Of a DNA stretch of 64,000 bases, positions 12,367-23,935 are shown one piece after another. Both the position numbers and the translations under genes were made by a program. Source of the DNA: Argentina anserina (Eukaryota > Streptophyta > Magnoliopsida > Rosales > Rosaceae); contig NC_065878.1 in assembly GCF_933775445.1 (NCBI RefSeq), forward strand, positions 22,766,395 through 22,830,394. Direction: 5' to 3'. The stretch's first letter is position 1, and each line of letters starts with the position of its first letter. The notes under the pieces are model-generated. The model had not been told where the DNA came from. It saw nothing but the letters and a program-made list of their open reading frames with translations, and searched no databases.

Positions 12367-13301
12367 GAGGAGTGCTATGGCGACATATAATATGGCGTCA
12401 AATCCGGCGCCGCAATCGTAAGTGCCATGTTATATCACATTGTCACATCAACAATTAAAATTATATAAAAATATCATTTTAAATTAAAAGATAATTATAT
12501 ACTTGTTAATCTAACGGTTATAAATTATTATAAAAATATTTTTATTTTATTTTTTTTTCATTTTTTATTTTTCATCACAATAATACTTCTAAAATATAAT
12601 TTAAAAAATTAAAATTTACGAAACTTTGCTTGAAATATGTATGTGCACGTGCGAAATATATATATATATATACATATGCACAATATATATTTATTTTTAA
12701 ATTTTAGACAATGTAAGGTAACTATAATATATATATTTAGATGAAAACTTTTAGTAAGATTTTTTTGGTTTTTTTCTAAAATAGAATATTCTTTTATTAG
12801 GGTAAAATCGATTTAAGGAGATATGTAAGGTAACAAATATTATTTTTCCTAGAGTATACATATCTTAATTAATACCATATTTAATACAATTATGTCGATG
12901 TTAATTTTCCTAATGACAAATATATCAAGATTCATGACTTTCTTACTTAATTAATTTATATTTATGATAAATTAATGACTATAATTAATTAATACAATTA
13001 CCATATAGGCACCTCTCACACACTCATATATATATAATCTATATATTTAAGCATACTTTGTATATATCGTATTTGTTTATTATATTTTAAAAGCATTCTG
13101 AAAAATAAATGATATAAAAAAGAACTATAATTTTTTTATAATAATCTAAAGTCGTTGGATTAATAAGGATATGATTGTGTTTTCATTCAAAAATGACATT
13201 TTGTGATTATTGTAATTGCTAACATGACAATGTGACGTGTCATGCCACGTGTGATTGTGTCGCGCTATCTGACGCTATATTACGGCGCTAAAGCATTTTC
13301 C
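12367..13301. mobile_element. Mutator-like non-autonomous element, 935 bp, with 9-bp target-site duplication
   Basis: Imperfect terminal inverted repeats of about 90 bases pair 12367-12460 with 13215-13301; the outer parts read 'gtgctatggcg' and, inverted, 'atgctttagcg', followed by a shared taatat(g/a)gcgtca. The 9-base direct repeat TTATTATAT flanks the element at 12358-12366 and 13302-13310. Long TIRs with a 9-base duplication point to the Mutator superfamily. The interior is very AT-rich and has no transposase frame. Confidence 0.85.
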
Positions 13302-13860
13302 TTATTATATATACCCGCCAAATGAAAACATGTGGCGTACCCACTTAATCTTATTTGTTCATTTTGTACTGTGATTGTTTCTGATTGATTCTTATATGTA
13401 AATAAATTTTTGTCATTTTCACCGCGTGCATGTTAATTATACCATGAAGGAAGTAATATGATTGGCTGGGTATACCACATGTCAGTTTCACGTGGTGTGG
13501 CGGGTACACAGAATAATTACTCGACAAAACGTACTTGCTTCAAATATAGATTATACCATGGCGTAATACGATTGGTTGGGTACACCACATGACAATGTTA
13601 CGTGGTGTGGCGGATACATAGAATAATTATATCAGATAAATTATTATATATACCCGCCACATATCCCACGTGGCGTATTCTCTTAATGTTATTGATCCAT
13701 TTTTTATTGTAATTGTTTCTGATTAGTTCTTATATGTAAATAAACTTTTATTATTTTCACCACGTACATGTTAATTATACAATGACGTAATATGATTGAC
13801 TGGATACATCACATAACAGTGTCACGCGGTGTGGTGCGTACACATAATAATTACTCTTTA
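13302..13860. repeat. Tandem MITE-like copies (full, half, full)
   Basis: A unit of about 220 bases with inverted ends (left 'tatatacccgcca...cgtggcgta', right 'cacgtggtgtggcgggtacacagaataatt') is present at about 13302-13525 and again at about 13635-13855. Between them, 13545-13630 repeats only the right half. Internal phrases such as 'ttcttatatgtaaataaa' and 'catgttaattatac' are shared. The inverted ends suggest a MITE that inserted into or duplicated next to itself. Confidence 0.75.
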
Positions 13861-14041
13861 TATCATAAGTCGGCGATGTTTGTCTCATAAATTGCCTGGG
13901 CTCTATATTATTAAATAATATTTGACTATTTAGTGTAAGTATAGTGAGGTGGCCAAGGACAAAAGATATATCTTTTTGAAATCTCATTCATGGTTCTATA
14001 ATCGTGATAATCTCTTAGCATAAAGCTATGTTAGCTGTTAA

Positions 14042-14850
14042 CTACATAGCACGGAAGCTTGGTTGGACGACCGATTCCCGCTTCGGAAGCGGAAGCGGGA
14101 GTGGAAGCACTCGGAAGCGTGGGGAAGCGCGACAGAAGCGCGATTCCGAAAAAAGTGGGTTTGGAAGCGCGACGGAAGCGTTGGCTTCTAAATTGGAAGC
14201 TCGATGGAAACGTTAGCTTCCAAATTGGAAGCGCGGCGGAAGCGTTGACTTCCAAATTGGAAGTGTGATTCATTCTCTACCTCTATTTCATCAATCAATG
14301 TCTTGAGACTCTTCTTGTCGTCTCATCTTCTTATTTATTTCGTTAAGCGGTTAAAGATGATAATCATCAATCAATCTAATATGTGTCAGAAATAAGGGGG
14401 GAAATATCAGGAAAATCTAGATAAGAGAGATATAGAGAGAAGACAGAGAGTTGTGGAGAGATATGAAAAAAAATCCATATGAGAAAGAGAGATAGAAGGA
14501 AGACGAACCTTTTTTTTTATCAATTTCATCTAAGTGATGTCTCTTTGACTTGCACGTGCCCAACACCTTCACACTATGTTGTACATTTTTTTGTTTGAAT
14601 TTTGAAATGAAGCTTTAATAATGCTATAATTAAAGATAATCATGGGTTAGAAAATAAGTCATTAATAGTTATCCAGTTATTTTAATACTAGATAAAATAA
14701 TTAAAAAATAAAATATAAAAATATTATATATATATATATTATTCTAACGCTTCCAAAACGCACCCGCTTCCTTAATTTTTGGAAAAAAAACGCTTCCGCG
14801 TTTCAAACGCTTCGCTTCCACGTACCCGCACCCGATTCCATGCAGCCTAG
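14042..14850. mobile_element. Non-autonomous hAT element, 809 bp, with 8-bp target-site duplication
   Basis: The 8-base repeat GCTGTTAA flanks the element at 14034-14041 and 14851-14858. The ends are imperfect inverted repeats: left CTACATAGCACGGAAGC, right (inverted) CTAGGCTGCATGGAATC. Subterminal repeats of GGAAGCG run in one sense on the left (14055-14260) and in the inverse sense (CGCTTCC) on the right (14748-14822), as expected for hAT transposase binding sites. The three overlapping frames at 14028-14273 are products of the GGAAGCG repeat. Confidence 0.85.
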
Positions 14851-14858
14851 GCTGTTAA

Positions 14859-16239
14859 TTAAGCTTTTACTTGTTAAAATCTTATGTACATTGCTCAATT
14901 TTGTATTCTTTTGTTTCAAGTGCTATTCCTCAGGATGCTGGTGCAGTAGGTAAACAAATCATATGTACTGAAAACATTAACCGTACGCTGTCTTCTTTTC
15001 TTTCTCCCTTCAATCTCCTACAATGTCACTGGGCGCGCTCATCAGCCTACAGATTCCAGGAGTTTATAATTCATATCCTGAATTCACTAGCACTCTAGTA
15101 GTTAGTAGTCCACTGCACTCAGTGCAATGTTATTCATCGATCACATTGAATTAATATGTTGCTTCTTCTTATGTAAATTGTATCATAAACTATCAGTACT
15201 TCCAATCTGCAAGTCTGATGTTTCATAATCGAAACTTTAGTACGATCGAACATATTTAAGGACACTAATGTCTGGTTTTTATATTAAAACCTTCCAATAG
15301 TTAGATGTTTACCTAATTTTGGACAATAACATGACTTTGAAATGCAAAATGACAGCGAGATCGGAAATATCAACTCAACAAAGGTTGGTTAACCTTCATG
15401 TGTTGGTTGATTTGATAAATCTTGAAAATACATTTATAGAGTGACACGGTGAAAAGGTTGATCACTTGATATATCAGATAGATATGCAAGAACCCTCTTC
15501 GTGAATTCGTGGTACCATCATTTTAGCACTTATATAATCTCATATAGAAGTATTCTATAATTCGTAAAATAATCTCATGTACTTGGATGAGATGAGGAAA
15601 GACAATAACTAAATTTGGAAGTTACGGTAGAACGTCACAAATTCATTTTGGTTGTAAATTAGTTATGTTGTTTTAAGATCGATAATTGGGAATTTTGCCA
15701 ACATAAATGTCTCTGAATTGAACTTTTGCATATCAACAGATGAATAGATATAAGCTTAGAGAATTGAATTCATGAGATGGTAGTGCAAAGATCAAACACT
15801 AACATTTCAATCCATATAGTTCAATAGGCAGTACCAATTCTCATTGTTTCTCATTCAAGTAAATACAACATACTATACTTGAATGAATAACCAGAAAAAA
15901 ATGAACTCACCACCTAAGCTAATCAATCCATTCATTAATTAGAATTTATTTTCTTCTTAAACTAAATCAGTAGTATTCGATTAAACGAGTTTTCATTCGT
16001 CATAATATCTTATATAGTATAGAGAGAGAATGGTGGCTATTGAGAAAAGGCTCAAACAAACACAAACATTTTTTTTTAAATAATGACCCTAATCTAGTCT
16101 TCACATATTTTGGAAACTATAAAGTACCAAAAACTCACAAAATACACAAACTTGCTAATACACAAAAGAAAACTCAGGTCCATAACCTCAGCAATAACAT
16201 TTTTCATCAAACATACATCATTAAGATGATTTGGAGGAT
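14859..16239. other. Intergenic, AT-rich, no gene recognised
   Basis: The 75-codon frame at 14871-15098 and other short frames show no domain or codon bias. 14918-14955 repeats a phrase seen at 12056, then reads 'gatgctggtgcagtag|gtaaac', which looks like a small exon but could not be placed in a gene. Confidence 0.5.
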
Positions 16240-16316
16240 TAGTCTATTTTTGTTAAGGCGCCAACGCTCACAAGTATACACACCAAAATTCGGGATGATT
16301 AACATGAAAAAAAAAA

Positions 16317-17012
16317 TTTAAATACACACCCCTAAAATAGTTAATACACACTCATTACTCAATAGACCACTTATTTTATTTATCATTCTAATTTTGTACT
16401 AGATACACAACCCAAAGTGTCTAAAATATCCTTAACTCAAGGTACCTTATAATTTCATATGATTTTTTATTATAAATGTTTCATATAATTAGTATGTACA
16501 AAGATATATTGAAAATTTGTACATGTCCATATATATTGATTATCAAGAAATTCTTACATATTATTGTTCTTCGAATCATGAAACATGAAAAACAATAAAT
16601 GCATTATTCTTCGTGCTTGATAAACTTTTACCTATTCTTCATCTTTATTTTCATCGTCAATTTTTTTTTACAAAGAGTAAATTTTTAATTTAATAAAATG
16701 AGAAGATCATAATGTCTTAACATAAATTACGTTGGTTTGACATTCTAACTTAAGAAATTATGATTTTTTTTAAAGAAATAAATAAATGGATGAATTGATA
16801 ATCAAAAGTTTTCACTTAATTTTTCATCAAATACATGTAATCTCTTTCCTTGCAAAAACTTACTTAATTTCTTATATTATTAGTTTCTCAAAATTTATTT
16901 TCTTAGTTAGAGGTATGTTTTGGTCATTTCCCATTCTTATGAAATTTGATTTGAAATCTAAAAAAATATGTATATGTATTAAGTAATTAGGGGTGTGTAT
17001 TTCAAACTTCTC
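16317..17012. mobile_element. TIR element of about 696 bp inserted in a repeat array
   Basis: The left end reads TTTAAATACACACCCCTAA and the right end, inverted, reads GTTTGAAATACACACCCCTAA, giving terminal repeats of about 15 bases. The element is flanked by A-runs (16307-16316 and 17013-17023) that could be a target-site duplication of 9-10 bases, though A-runs are weak evidence. Sequence left of 16317 ('attcgggatgattaacatg') and right of 17023 ('gaatatgactataaaataa') together match units of the repeat array at 17155 and 17328, so the element interrupts one unit. The frames at 16786-16986 and 16872-17120 lie on its AT-rich interior. Confidence 0.7.
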
Positions 17013-17031
17013 AAAAAAAAAAAGAATATGA

Positions 17032-17567
17032 CTATAAAATAACCAAGTGATATGGTATATGTATGATGTAAATGCCGAAGTACTTAAGTCTGTTGAACTC
17101 AGTTCGGTAGTCTGCCACAAACCTTTTAATCGCTACATCCACTCTCTCAATCCATACATCAACATTCGGGATAATTACTACGAAAATGAATATGATTAGA
17201 AAATAAACAAGTGCTATAACAAATATGTACCGGATGAAATGACAAAATAACTTGAGTCTCCCGAACCTGGTTGAATAGTTTGTCCCAAATCTTTCAATCC
17301 ACACATCCACTCTCTCAAACCATACATCAAAATTCAAGATGATTAACACGAAAAAAAAATGAACATGATTAAACGCACATTAAATGCATGAGCAAACGAG
17401 TTAAGGAAAGGAAAGAAAAACATCATAGCGAATATCTGAAATAGAAAATAACCAACCGCCAGTAAAAATAAAAAATGAACTATCTGACGAAGTAAGAGAA
17501 ACCTCCCTTGTCCGGCTCGGTAGCGTACCACGAAATTCTCATACAACTTATCTAGTTTATCTATCAA
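17032..17567 (-). repeat. Array of about 180-190 bp repeats with hydrophobic coding capacity (decayed gene or coding satellite)
   Basis: Minus-strand frames 17343-17567 (74 codons) and 17032-17349 (105 codons) carry at least two clear and one diverged copy of the same module. Each has an amphipathic part (DVWIERVDVWIERF, then YSTRFGRLKLF) followed by a strongly hydrophobic stretch (YIFVIALVYFLIIFIFVVII), i.e. a likely membrane helix. DNA phrases such as 'catccactctctcaa.ccatacatca' and 'gat.attaacacgaaaa' recur at 16270, 17140 and 17305. The frame continues upstream past one TGA to about 17620. Stops and frame changes argue for a pseudogene. No known family was recognised. Confidence 0.5.
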
Positions 17568-17619
17568 GATTTCTCATATTGGTCCTCCCAACCAGTTTTC
17601 TTCTCTTGCCTTCAAAATG

Positions 17620-20280
17620 GCCCAATGCATAATAACAGACACAATGAAATATATTGGTAATAATATTGGTAATTGGATTAAACAAAATGAGTTGGATGAC
17701 TTGAACCCTAAGCTTATCACCTTGTACAAGTTTGAATATTCTAACTATAAGACCTTGTTACACAAGTTGCATTGACAAGAAACTTTCCCTAAATAAAATA
17801 TTTAAGTTGTATAGTGATTGATAATAACATGGCTAACTATTTACCTCCGTGGAAAGGATAATTCATTCGGATACTGCACCGGCTAGAAACTTTCCCATAA
17901 TATGGAGTCTCTTGATATGTGGCATGATTTTTCAAGCAAATATAAAGTGTACCATAATGTGCTTAAGTTACATAAGAGGAGAAACAAAAAAGATAACAAA
18001 GAATACTTCTTTGTTCTTAGAAGAACAACGACTTGACAACTCCTTGTTCTCGACATTTCATTAAATGAATCATCTAAACCCAAATGTCCAAAACTCAGGC
18101 CTCTAGCTAGGTGAGAGATCCATCACTTTCAAACAACTAAATCAAGAAGGGTAAATAAAATTTCCCTTTGAAATCACCATAGCTATGTTGGGATTGAAAT
18201 GAGAAAAAAAAAAATCAAAGAGAAAATTCATAAACTAAGGAGATGTTTCAAATTTGTACTCATTTTTGGTTCATAAATCTAAACTCAAAATTTAGTGGAA
18301 ATCTACTTAATTATGTCGCATTCAATCCCAAACCAATCAAACTTAAGTCTCTACCGAAAGTACTCGAACATATATTTTTCCTTACATATAGCATATTCCC
18401 GCTATCCTTAAATCGGTCACCCATCAACTCGAGTACAACAAGCTAACACCAATACTAAACAAGATCAATCTCAAGAAAATGTAGAAGGGAATAATAAAGT
18501 TGTAGATCGATTATAAATTAATTATTAACGTCACTGAAAAAGAAAGAAAAGATTAGTCAATTTATCTTAATCAAATAGTCGGATTTTTTTATCATGTATT
18601 AGTATACTACACTTCTAAAACTCCTACATACAATTGTGAGAATTGATGGAGTCTCATTTGACCACATATTTTGATTCTCTAAAATATAAATGTCTAATAA
18701 TCAAGATATCGTCCAAATATGAGTTTTTACTTTTGTGATCATTATTGAGCAAATACAATGTCATTGCCTAGTTAAATATTAAAGTTTGTTTTTGGTATTT
18801 GGAAAGTCTTAAGTTGAGAATCATAGCAAGATGACATCAATATGCTGAGATGAGAATCATGAGATAGAGGACATGAAATATTCTAATGAACAACTCCCTT
18901 AGCCAATGTATGCCAAATCGATGTATATGGTCAGTCTCGTTTTAAAACTAATGGGAAGGGTATTATATTGTCTAGTGTAATTCAGAAATGATACATATGA
19001 TGAAGTTGTATGCAAAGTCAAATCAATGTAATTGGGAAGATCACTCTCCTTTGTGCAGGTTTAATTAGAGGCACCGGTGATAGTGCATTTTCCCCCAAAT
19101 TTTTTTATCAACTATGCGCCCTCTTCTTTCACATGGTAGCTCTAATAGCTAGCCTCACCCTATCGTTTAAATCATAACAGTGGAATAAGTGGCGTAAGCA
19201 AACATTGTTGCATCATCACGGGTACTGAATTAACTATGTTCATAAGTTGCCATCTACCCTATCAAACCAAAACAAAAAAAGCACAAAAAAAATGTTGTCC
19301 TAAACACTAAATTTCTTGATTTGACTATTTTAGCATGTTCCTTACATATAGCATGTTCCTGTTATCCTTCAATCGGCCACCTATCAACTCGAGTGCAACA
19401 AGCTAACACCAATACTAAACAATATCCATCTCAAGCAAATTAAAACTTAAATATTTTTTTATGTACTCTATTTGTATAGAACATAGCAGAGCTAATGAAA
19501 AAAATAGTGTTTTTTCCTTCTTGTTTGCTATGAGTTTTCAGTTTTCTCAACAGTTAAGGCACATATTACCTGTTTTTGTGTATAATGTTGATAAGTCTAG
19601 TGTGTAAAATTTATTTGATAAATGAACTCACAATAAAATCATATCAATAGAAATATGTGTTGATTTTCATGTTATTTAACTAGAGAGTTGTCAAGCCTTA
19701 ATTCATTTAGCAAAAGGATTTACAAACAAATATGTTGCAACTTTGGAAAATCAAGAACTATATACGAAACTTATTCTAAAAAGTCTATAAATGAGAGAAA
19801 AAATAGGCCTAAAAATAATTCTACTCATCTCAGTGGTACCTATATATCAAAGTTGTTTCAAGCGGATCTGTTAAATGTGATGATAACCACCTCAATCACT
19901 TAATAAGCAGAATGTCTGCTCCTGATGTTGGGTATCTATGTTTAGTATAGATACTTTTGCACAAAGATGGTGAAAACTTAACATTGGGCTCAGTCATACG
20001 GCGCCCATCACATTATAATTTAGTCAACATGTTCTAATAAAATAGGCCGAAAATGAAACTCTACTTTATTATGGTTTAAGGTTGCAAGTGCATGTTCTTG
20101 AAGTGGAGTGGATGCTTGGTGTGTCGTGTGCATTTTGCTTATTGTTAACAGGGCACATACCTATTTGAAAATGAACATCCTCTACTTTATTCATAACCAA
20201 CAACTATATTCCAGAGAGAGAGAGAATATGAGGCTTGCGGTTAAGTGATAAGTCTCTAAGGATTTGGAGTTTGGACTATA
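17620..20280. other. Intergenic, AT-rich; one pair of about 110-bp direct repeats
   Basis: 18370-18480 and 19330-19440 are diverged direct copies sharing 'ccttacatatagcat', 'atcaactcgagt' and 'caacaagctaacaccaatac'. They lie about 960 bases apart and could be ends of an old element, but no terminal signature was found. Reading frames at 17849-18083, 18243-18446 and 19688-19903 have no recognisable content. Confidence 0.5.
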
Positions 20281-20289
20281 AATTACCAT

Positions 20290-20985
20290 ATATACCCTGT
20301 TAGGGTGGAATGAATAAGGATAAATAATTATTTAATATTTATTAATGAAAACCGGTGCGGTGAAGTTTTTATCCGGTTTGAAAATCTCTAAACCGAATCC
20401 AGTTCGTTTACGAGCGGGTTGGTAATCTCACGATCCTAAATTAGTCTGCATAAACTAATGCAGTCCGCTATCTAGTTTGAACTGGTGCGGTTATGCATTT
20501 CAGGTAAGAAATGCACACCCTATAAAATACTAGGTAAGCAATTGCACGATTTCGAACTTCATTAATCAAGAATTGATTATGTTGCCTAAGTAAAGCAGTT
20601 GTGACAATTTTGAACTTAATTAATCAAGTAGTTTTTTTTAGTTTGATTGCAAGCTCAATGCTTTTACTTTGTTTTGTTTTCTTATTTAGTTTGTAAAATC
20701 ATCGGAGACTTGTGCTTTTAAAATTTAGTTCATAATAATTTAGTTTTTACTTTAAAATATTACTTAGATATTTCATGATTATGTGTTTATTTCAATTTGA
20801 TAAGTATGAGAAAATAATATATCTGAAACTGTACTGAAACCGCATCGGAATATGGTTTACCAAGATAAACGGTTTAATCAAACCAAAAATTAGATCTGGT
20901 TTGCAAAATGATCAAACCATTTAAAGAGGGTTGGATTAGGTTCTCCTTTCAATCCGCATTGCGCCACACCGTGCACACCCCTAGT
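20290..20985. mobile_element. Probable degraded hAT-type MITE
   Basis: The right edge reads 'cgtgcacacccctag', the inverse of the CTAGGGGTGTGCACG edge common to plant hAT MITEs. The interior is full of 'aaccggtgcggt', 'ggtttgaa' and 'aaccgaat' style motifs near both ends (20350-20480 and 20830-20960). The left edge (near 20300, 'ttagggtggaatg') is a poor match and no target-site duplication was found. Confidence 0.4.
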
Positions 20986-21349
20986 ATTTTATGACCGACA
21001 CAACTAACCCAAATAATACACTTAAACATACAAACAATAAACATTATCTAAAAATGGATGGAATTCAGTGACGAATGGCTCGCCTTGGGGTAATGATAGA
21101 AGTACTTTGTGCAACATTCTTAACTTGTTTTTACCTCCAGTTGTACTTTGCTTAGCTTATATTGTTATAGTATTGAGTCATTTAGTCGAGTTAGGAGTCT
21201 ATAGTTGCGTTGGTTGCATTTTGGTGCTAAAACAGGTTGAAAATACAGAAATTGTCGAGAGTCCTATTTAAAGTATGATTCTTGTGTAATTAGGAAACCT
21301 AGTTAAATTAGGAGTCTTCATTAATCGCCATTTCTATAACATTTGTGAT

Positions 21350-22245
21350 TAGGGCTGGGACCGGTACGGGATGATCTGGGATTATGCTCATACCGATACC
21401 ATACCGATTTTATATTTCGGTATCGGTATCGGTTCGGTACTGCCATTTTCAACCTCAATACCGTTCGGTTCAGTACTTTTTCGGTACCAAACTGAAAAAT
21501 TCAACAAGTTCTACATATATATCATTCATTACACTAACTAGGATCAATTATGAACATAATTCACATAAAAGATACAATTAACACACTTCACAATTTCACA
21601 AAGCTGAAAGATACAAACTGAGAGAGTTCCTACAGCTGCATATACTTTTGCACAAATTAAGAGTTTTACACCATATAAATTCATACTTCTGCATAAAGAA
21701 AGTAAACACAAAACCCAAACTCTTTCGATTTGAAACGAACACAAAGTCAAACCATAATTCAAAGAAAGTAAAACCCAAAACTCAAATTGCATATATGATT
21801 CATACTTTTAGAGTTTCAGTTAAGAATTCGAGATTGAATTAAGACTTACCTTCAATTTTCCCATCGAGATTCTGAGAGGCTGCGATTGAGACTTGATAAT
21901 GAGAGTGAAGGGCGAAGTCAGTAATTGAGAGTGAAAGGTGAAGACGCGAAATGAAAGAATGAAGTCGCGAAGTGAATGGAGGCGATGAATTTTCGATGGA
22001 TGGGTAGGGTATATTGGCTTTTGTGAACTCTACAACCCTCCCAAAAATATGAGCTTTTATAGTTTCGGTACGGTTCAGTATATTTGGTATCTGATCTAAT
22101 AGAACCGACATGTACCGATTATATGCTTTCGGTATCGGTATCAGTTTGGTATCAGAAATTTTTACCGATTCATCCCGTCCTGTCGGAATTCGATACAAGA
22201 CGAACGGTTTCGGTACCATTTTTCTGGTACCAACTCCCAGCCCTA
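21350..22245. mobile_element. Non-autonomous hAT element, 896 bp, with perfect 8-bp target-site duplication
   Basis: The left end is TAGGGCTGGGACCGGTAC and the right end inverted is TAGGGCTGGGAGTTGGTACC. The 8-base duplication TTTGTGAT flanks it at 21342-21349 and 22246-22253. 'cggtatcggtatcggt' motifs cluster near both ends. The 176-codon minus frame at 21839-22369 runs across the right end into flanking DNA and is not a gene. The interior (21550-22020) is different in composition and may be captured sequence. Confidence 0.92.
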
Positions 22246-22469
22246 TTTGTGATATATTGAGAGTCCTACTTGCATTAGGAATCATTTTTAGATTAGGAAA
22301 CGTACCATTTGGGAAAATCCTACTTGAACTGAAACTCTTATTCCATAACTTTCCTAATCGTACTTTCATACTCCGTAACTTACTAGTTTTTATTCTTGTC
22401 TTTTATTATTTTCAGATTTTAAAGATGAGATTGTGTAGGTAGAATGAAGAAAAAAATAGAGAAAAATAA

Positions 22470-22858
22470 GCAAAATAGGAAAATAAAGAAAGAATGACAC
22501 ACCTAAAAATGAGAAAAAGAAGGAATTTATCAAATGAGATTGCACCCACCAATGACAAAAATAAGTGAAAGAAAAAGAGAAAAAAAAAAGGAATAGAATA
22601 AAAAGAGATAATGCAAGAGAGAAAGAATGAGACATCTAAAAAGGAGAAAAAATAAATTTATCAAATGAGATTGCACCCACCAATGACAAAACAATAAGTG
22701 AAAGAAATTGAGAAGAAAGAAAAATGAAGAGAATAAAAAGAGATAATGCAAGAGAGAAAGAATGAGACACCTAAAAAGGAGAAAAAGAATACATTTATCA
22801 AAGGAGATTACACCCACCAACGACAAAAATAAGTGAAATAAATTGAGGAGAAAAAGTC
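22470..22858. repeat. Three tandem units of about 131-137 bp
   Basis: Each unit carries 'gaaagaatgagaca(c/t)ctaaaaa', 'ggagaaaaa', 'tttatcaaatgagattgcac' and 'ccaccaatgacaaaa'. The phrase 'tgcacccacc' falls at 22541 and 22672, with a variant near 22809. The hydrophobic-looking minus frames at 22390-22826 are translations of this purine-rich repeat. Confidence 0.85.
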
Positions 22859-22859
22859 C

Positions 22860-23150
22860 AAGCTATATTAAAGGAGCCAAAACTCTTCTATAAATAGCAC
22901 ATCATTCACAAAGAAAAATCATCACTTCTCCTTAGCATTCAAGAGCCACAACTCTACCAAAACACCACCATAAACTTCCCTCACAAATTAGCCAAGTCGT
23001 CCACCCCAAAACTATCATCATCTCTACTGAGTTTCACATATTGCAGCCGTACCTCTAAGGTTCCTACAACGTGTGATTCTCGCAACTCATCTCCATGGCT
23101 TCGTTTATTTGTGTTAATCTACAATTCTTTGTCTATAAAGATTGTAAGTT
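22860..23150 (+). promoter_or_regulatory. Promoter-like stretch with TATA box, probably part of a retroelement LTR
   Basis: A good TATA box (ttctataaatagc, about 22889-22901) is followed by an A/C-rich leader-like sequence, but no downstream protein-coding frame is found. Because the downstream 23505-23890 block is a dispersed repeat, this may be the promoter of an LTR or of a non-coding transcript. Confidence 0.35.
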
Positions 23151-23504
23151 GTTGTTTATGTGGAAGTATTGGTTTTGTATTTGTTTTAGAATTTTCAGAT
23201 TGTATTTAATATGTTTTTGAGACTATGTCGAATATGTTCTTATAATTATTGAAGTTTGTATTTCTATTGTTGTGTTATACTCTTCTTTTACTTGCTCTTA
23301 TAATTTTCAGATATGTACATACAAATTTAGTGCTTGAATGCAGTCCCTAAGATTGTATTTGAGTAATATTTTCATCATCCATATTGACACAAATTAAATC
23401 ATGCCCTAAGTAGGTTCAGTTTGTGTTAATTAAAGTGGGAAAATTTGAAAATTTACATGTATCCCTTGGTGAGTGATGCCACCGTGAAGCATGTCTCCAA
23501 TAAA

Positions 23505-23890
23505 GATTTGGTGTTTAAATGTAATCTTGTTTGATTTATACCCTAAGTATTGTTAAACTTGATTGCATGCAATTTAAACGTCAACCTAAACGTCAATAGA
23601 AATCTTGCATGATTAAATGTTCTCCTGTCTAAAAGTATGTAATCAGATGAATTAGAATGCATGGTAGAACCAAATTTGTAATTATGTAGTGCATTGGTGA
23701 ATTTGGTTTAGTTTGGTAAAGAGAAGTCGATCATGTAAATAGTATTTTAGGTTTTATTTTAATAGTTAATAATCAATCTCAAACCCCAAATTATTTGTTA
23801 ACACTAAAAATTTAGAGTTCTCTTCAATTCCTCAGACTGAACGATCCATGCTTATTCTATATTAACGATGATATTTTACATGGTTAATTG
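23505..23890. repeat. Dispersed repeat, copy 1 (second copy at 52875-53290)
   Basis: The block matches 52875-53290 in the same orientation over about 390 bases. Long shared phrases include 'aaatgtaatcttgtttgatt', 'gaaatcttgcatgatta', 'agagaagtcgatcatgta', 'taataatcaatctcaaaccc' and 'aacgatgat.ttttacatgg'. This is an interspersed element, perhaps part of an LTR. Family not recognised. Confidence 0.85.
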
Positions 23891-23935
23891 TGTGACGCTC
23901 GCGCGTCTTACCAGGTAAACTTGATTCCCTTCTGA

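Noticed and set aside
14028..14273. Three overlapping frames rich in GSGSG and EALASKLEA-like repeats
   Set aside because: They are translations of the GGAAGCG subterminal array of the hAT element.
21839..22369. 176-codon minus-strand frame
   Set aside because: It crosses the right end of the hAT element and its target duplication; no domain is visible.
22390..22826. Hydrophobic-looking minus-strand frames
   Set aside because: They are translations of the purine-rich tandem repeat; the F/L/S bias follows from base composition.
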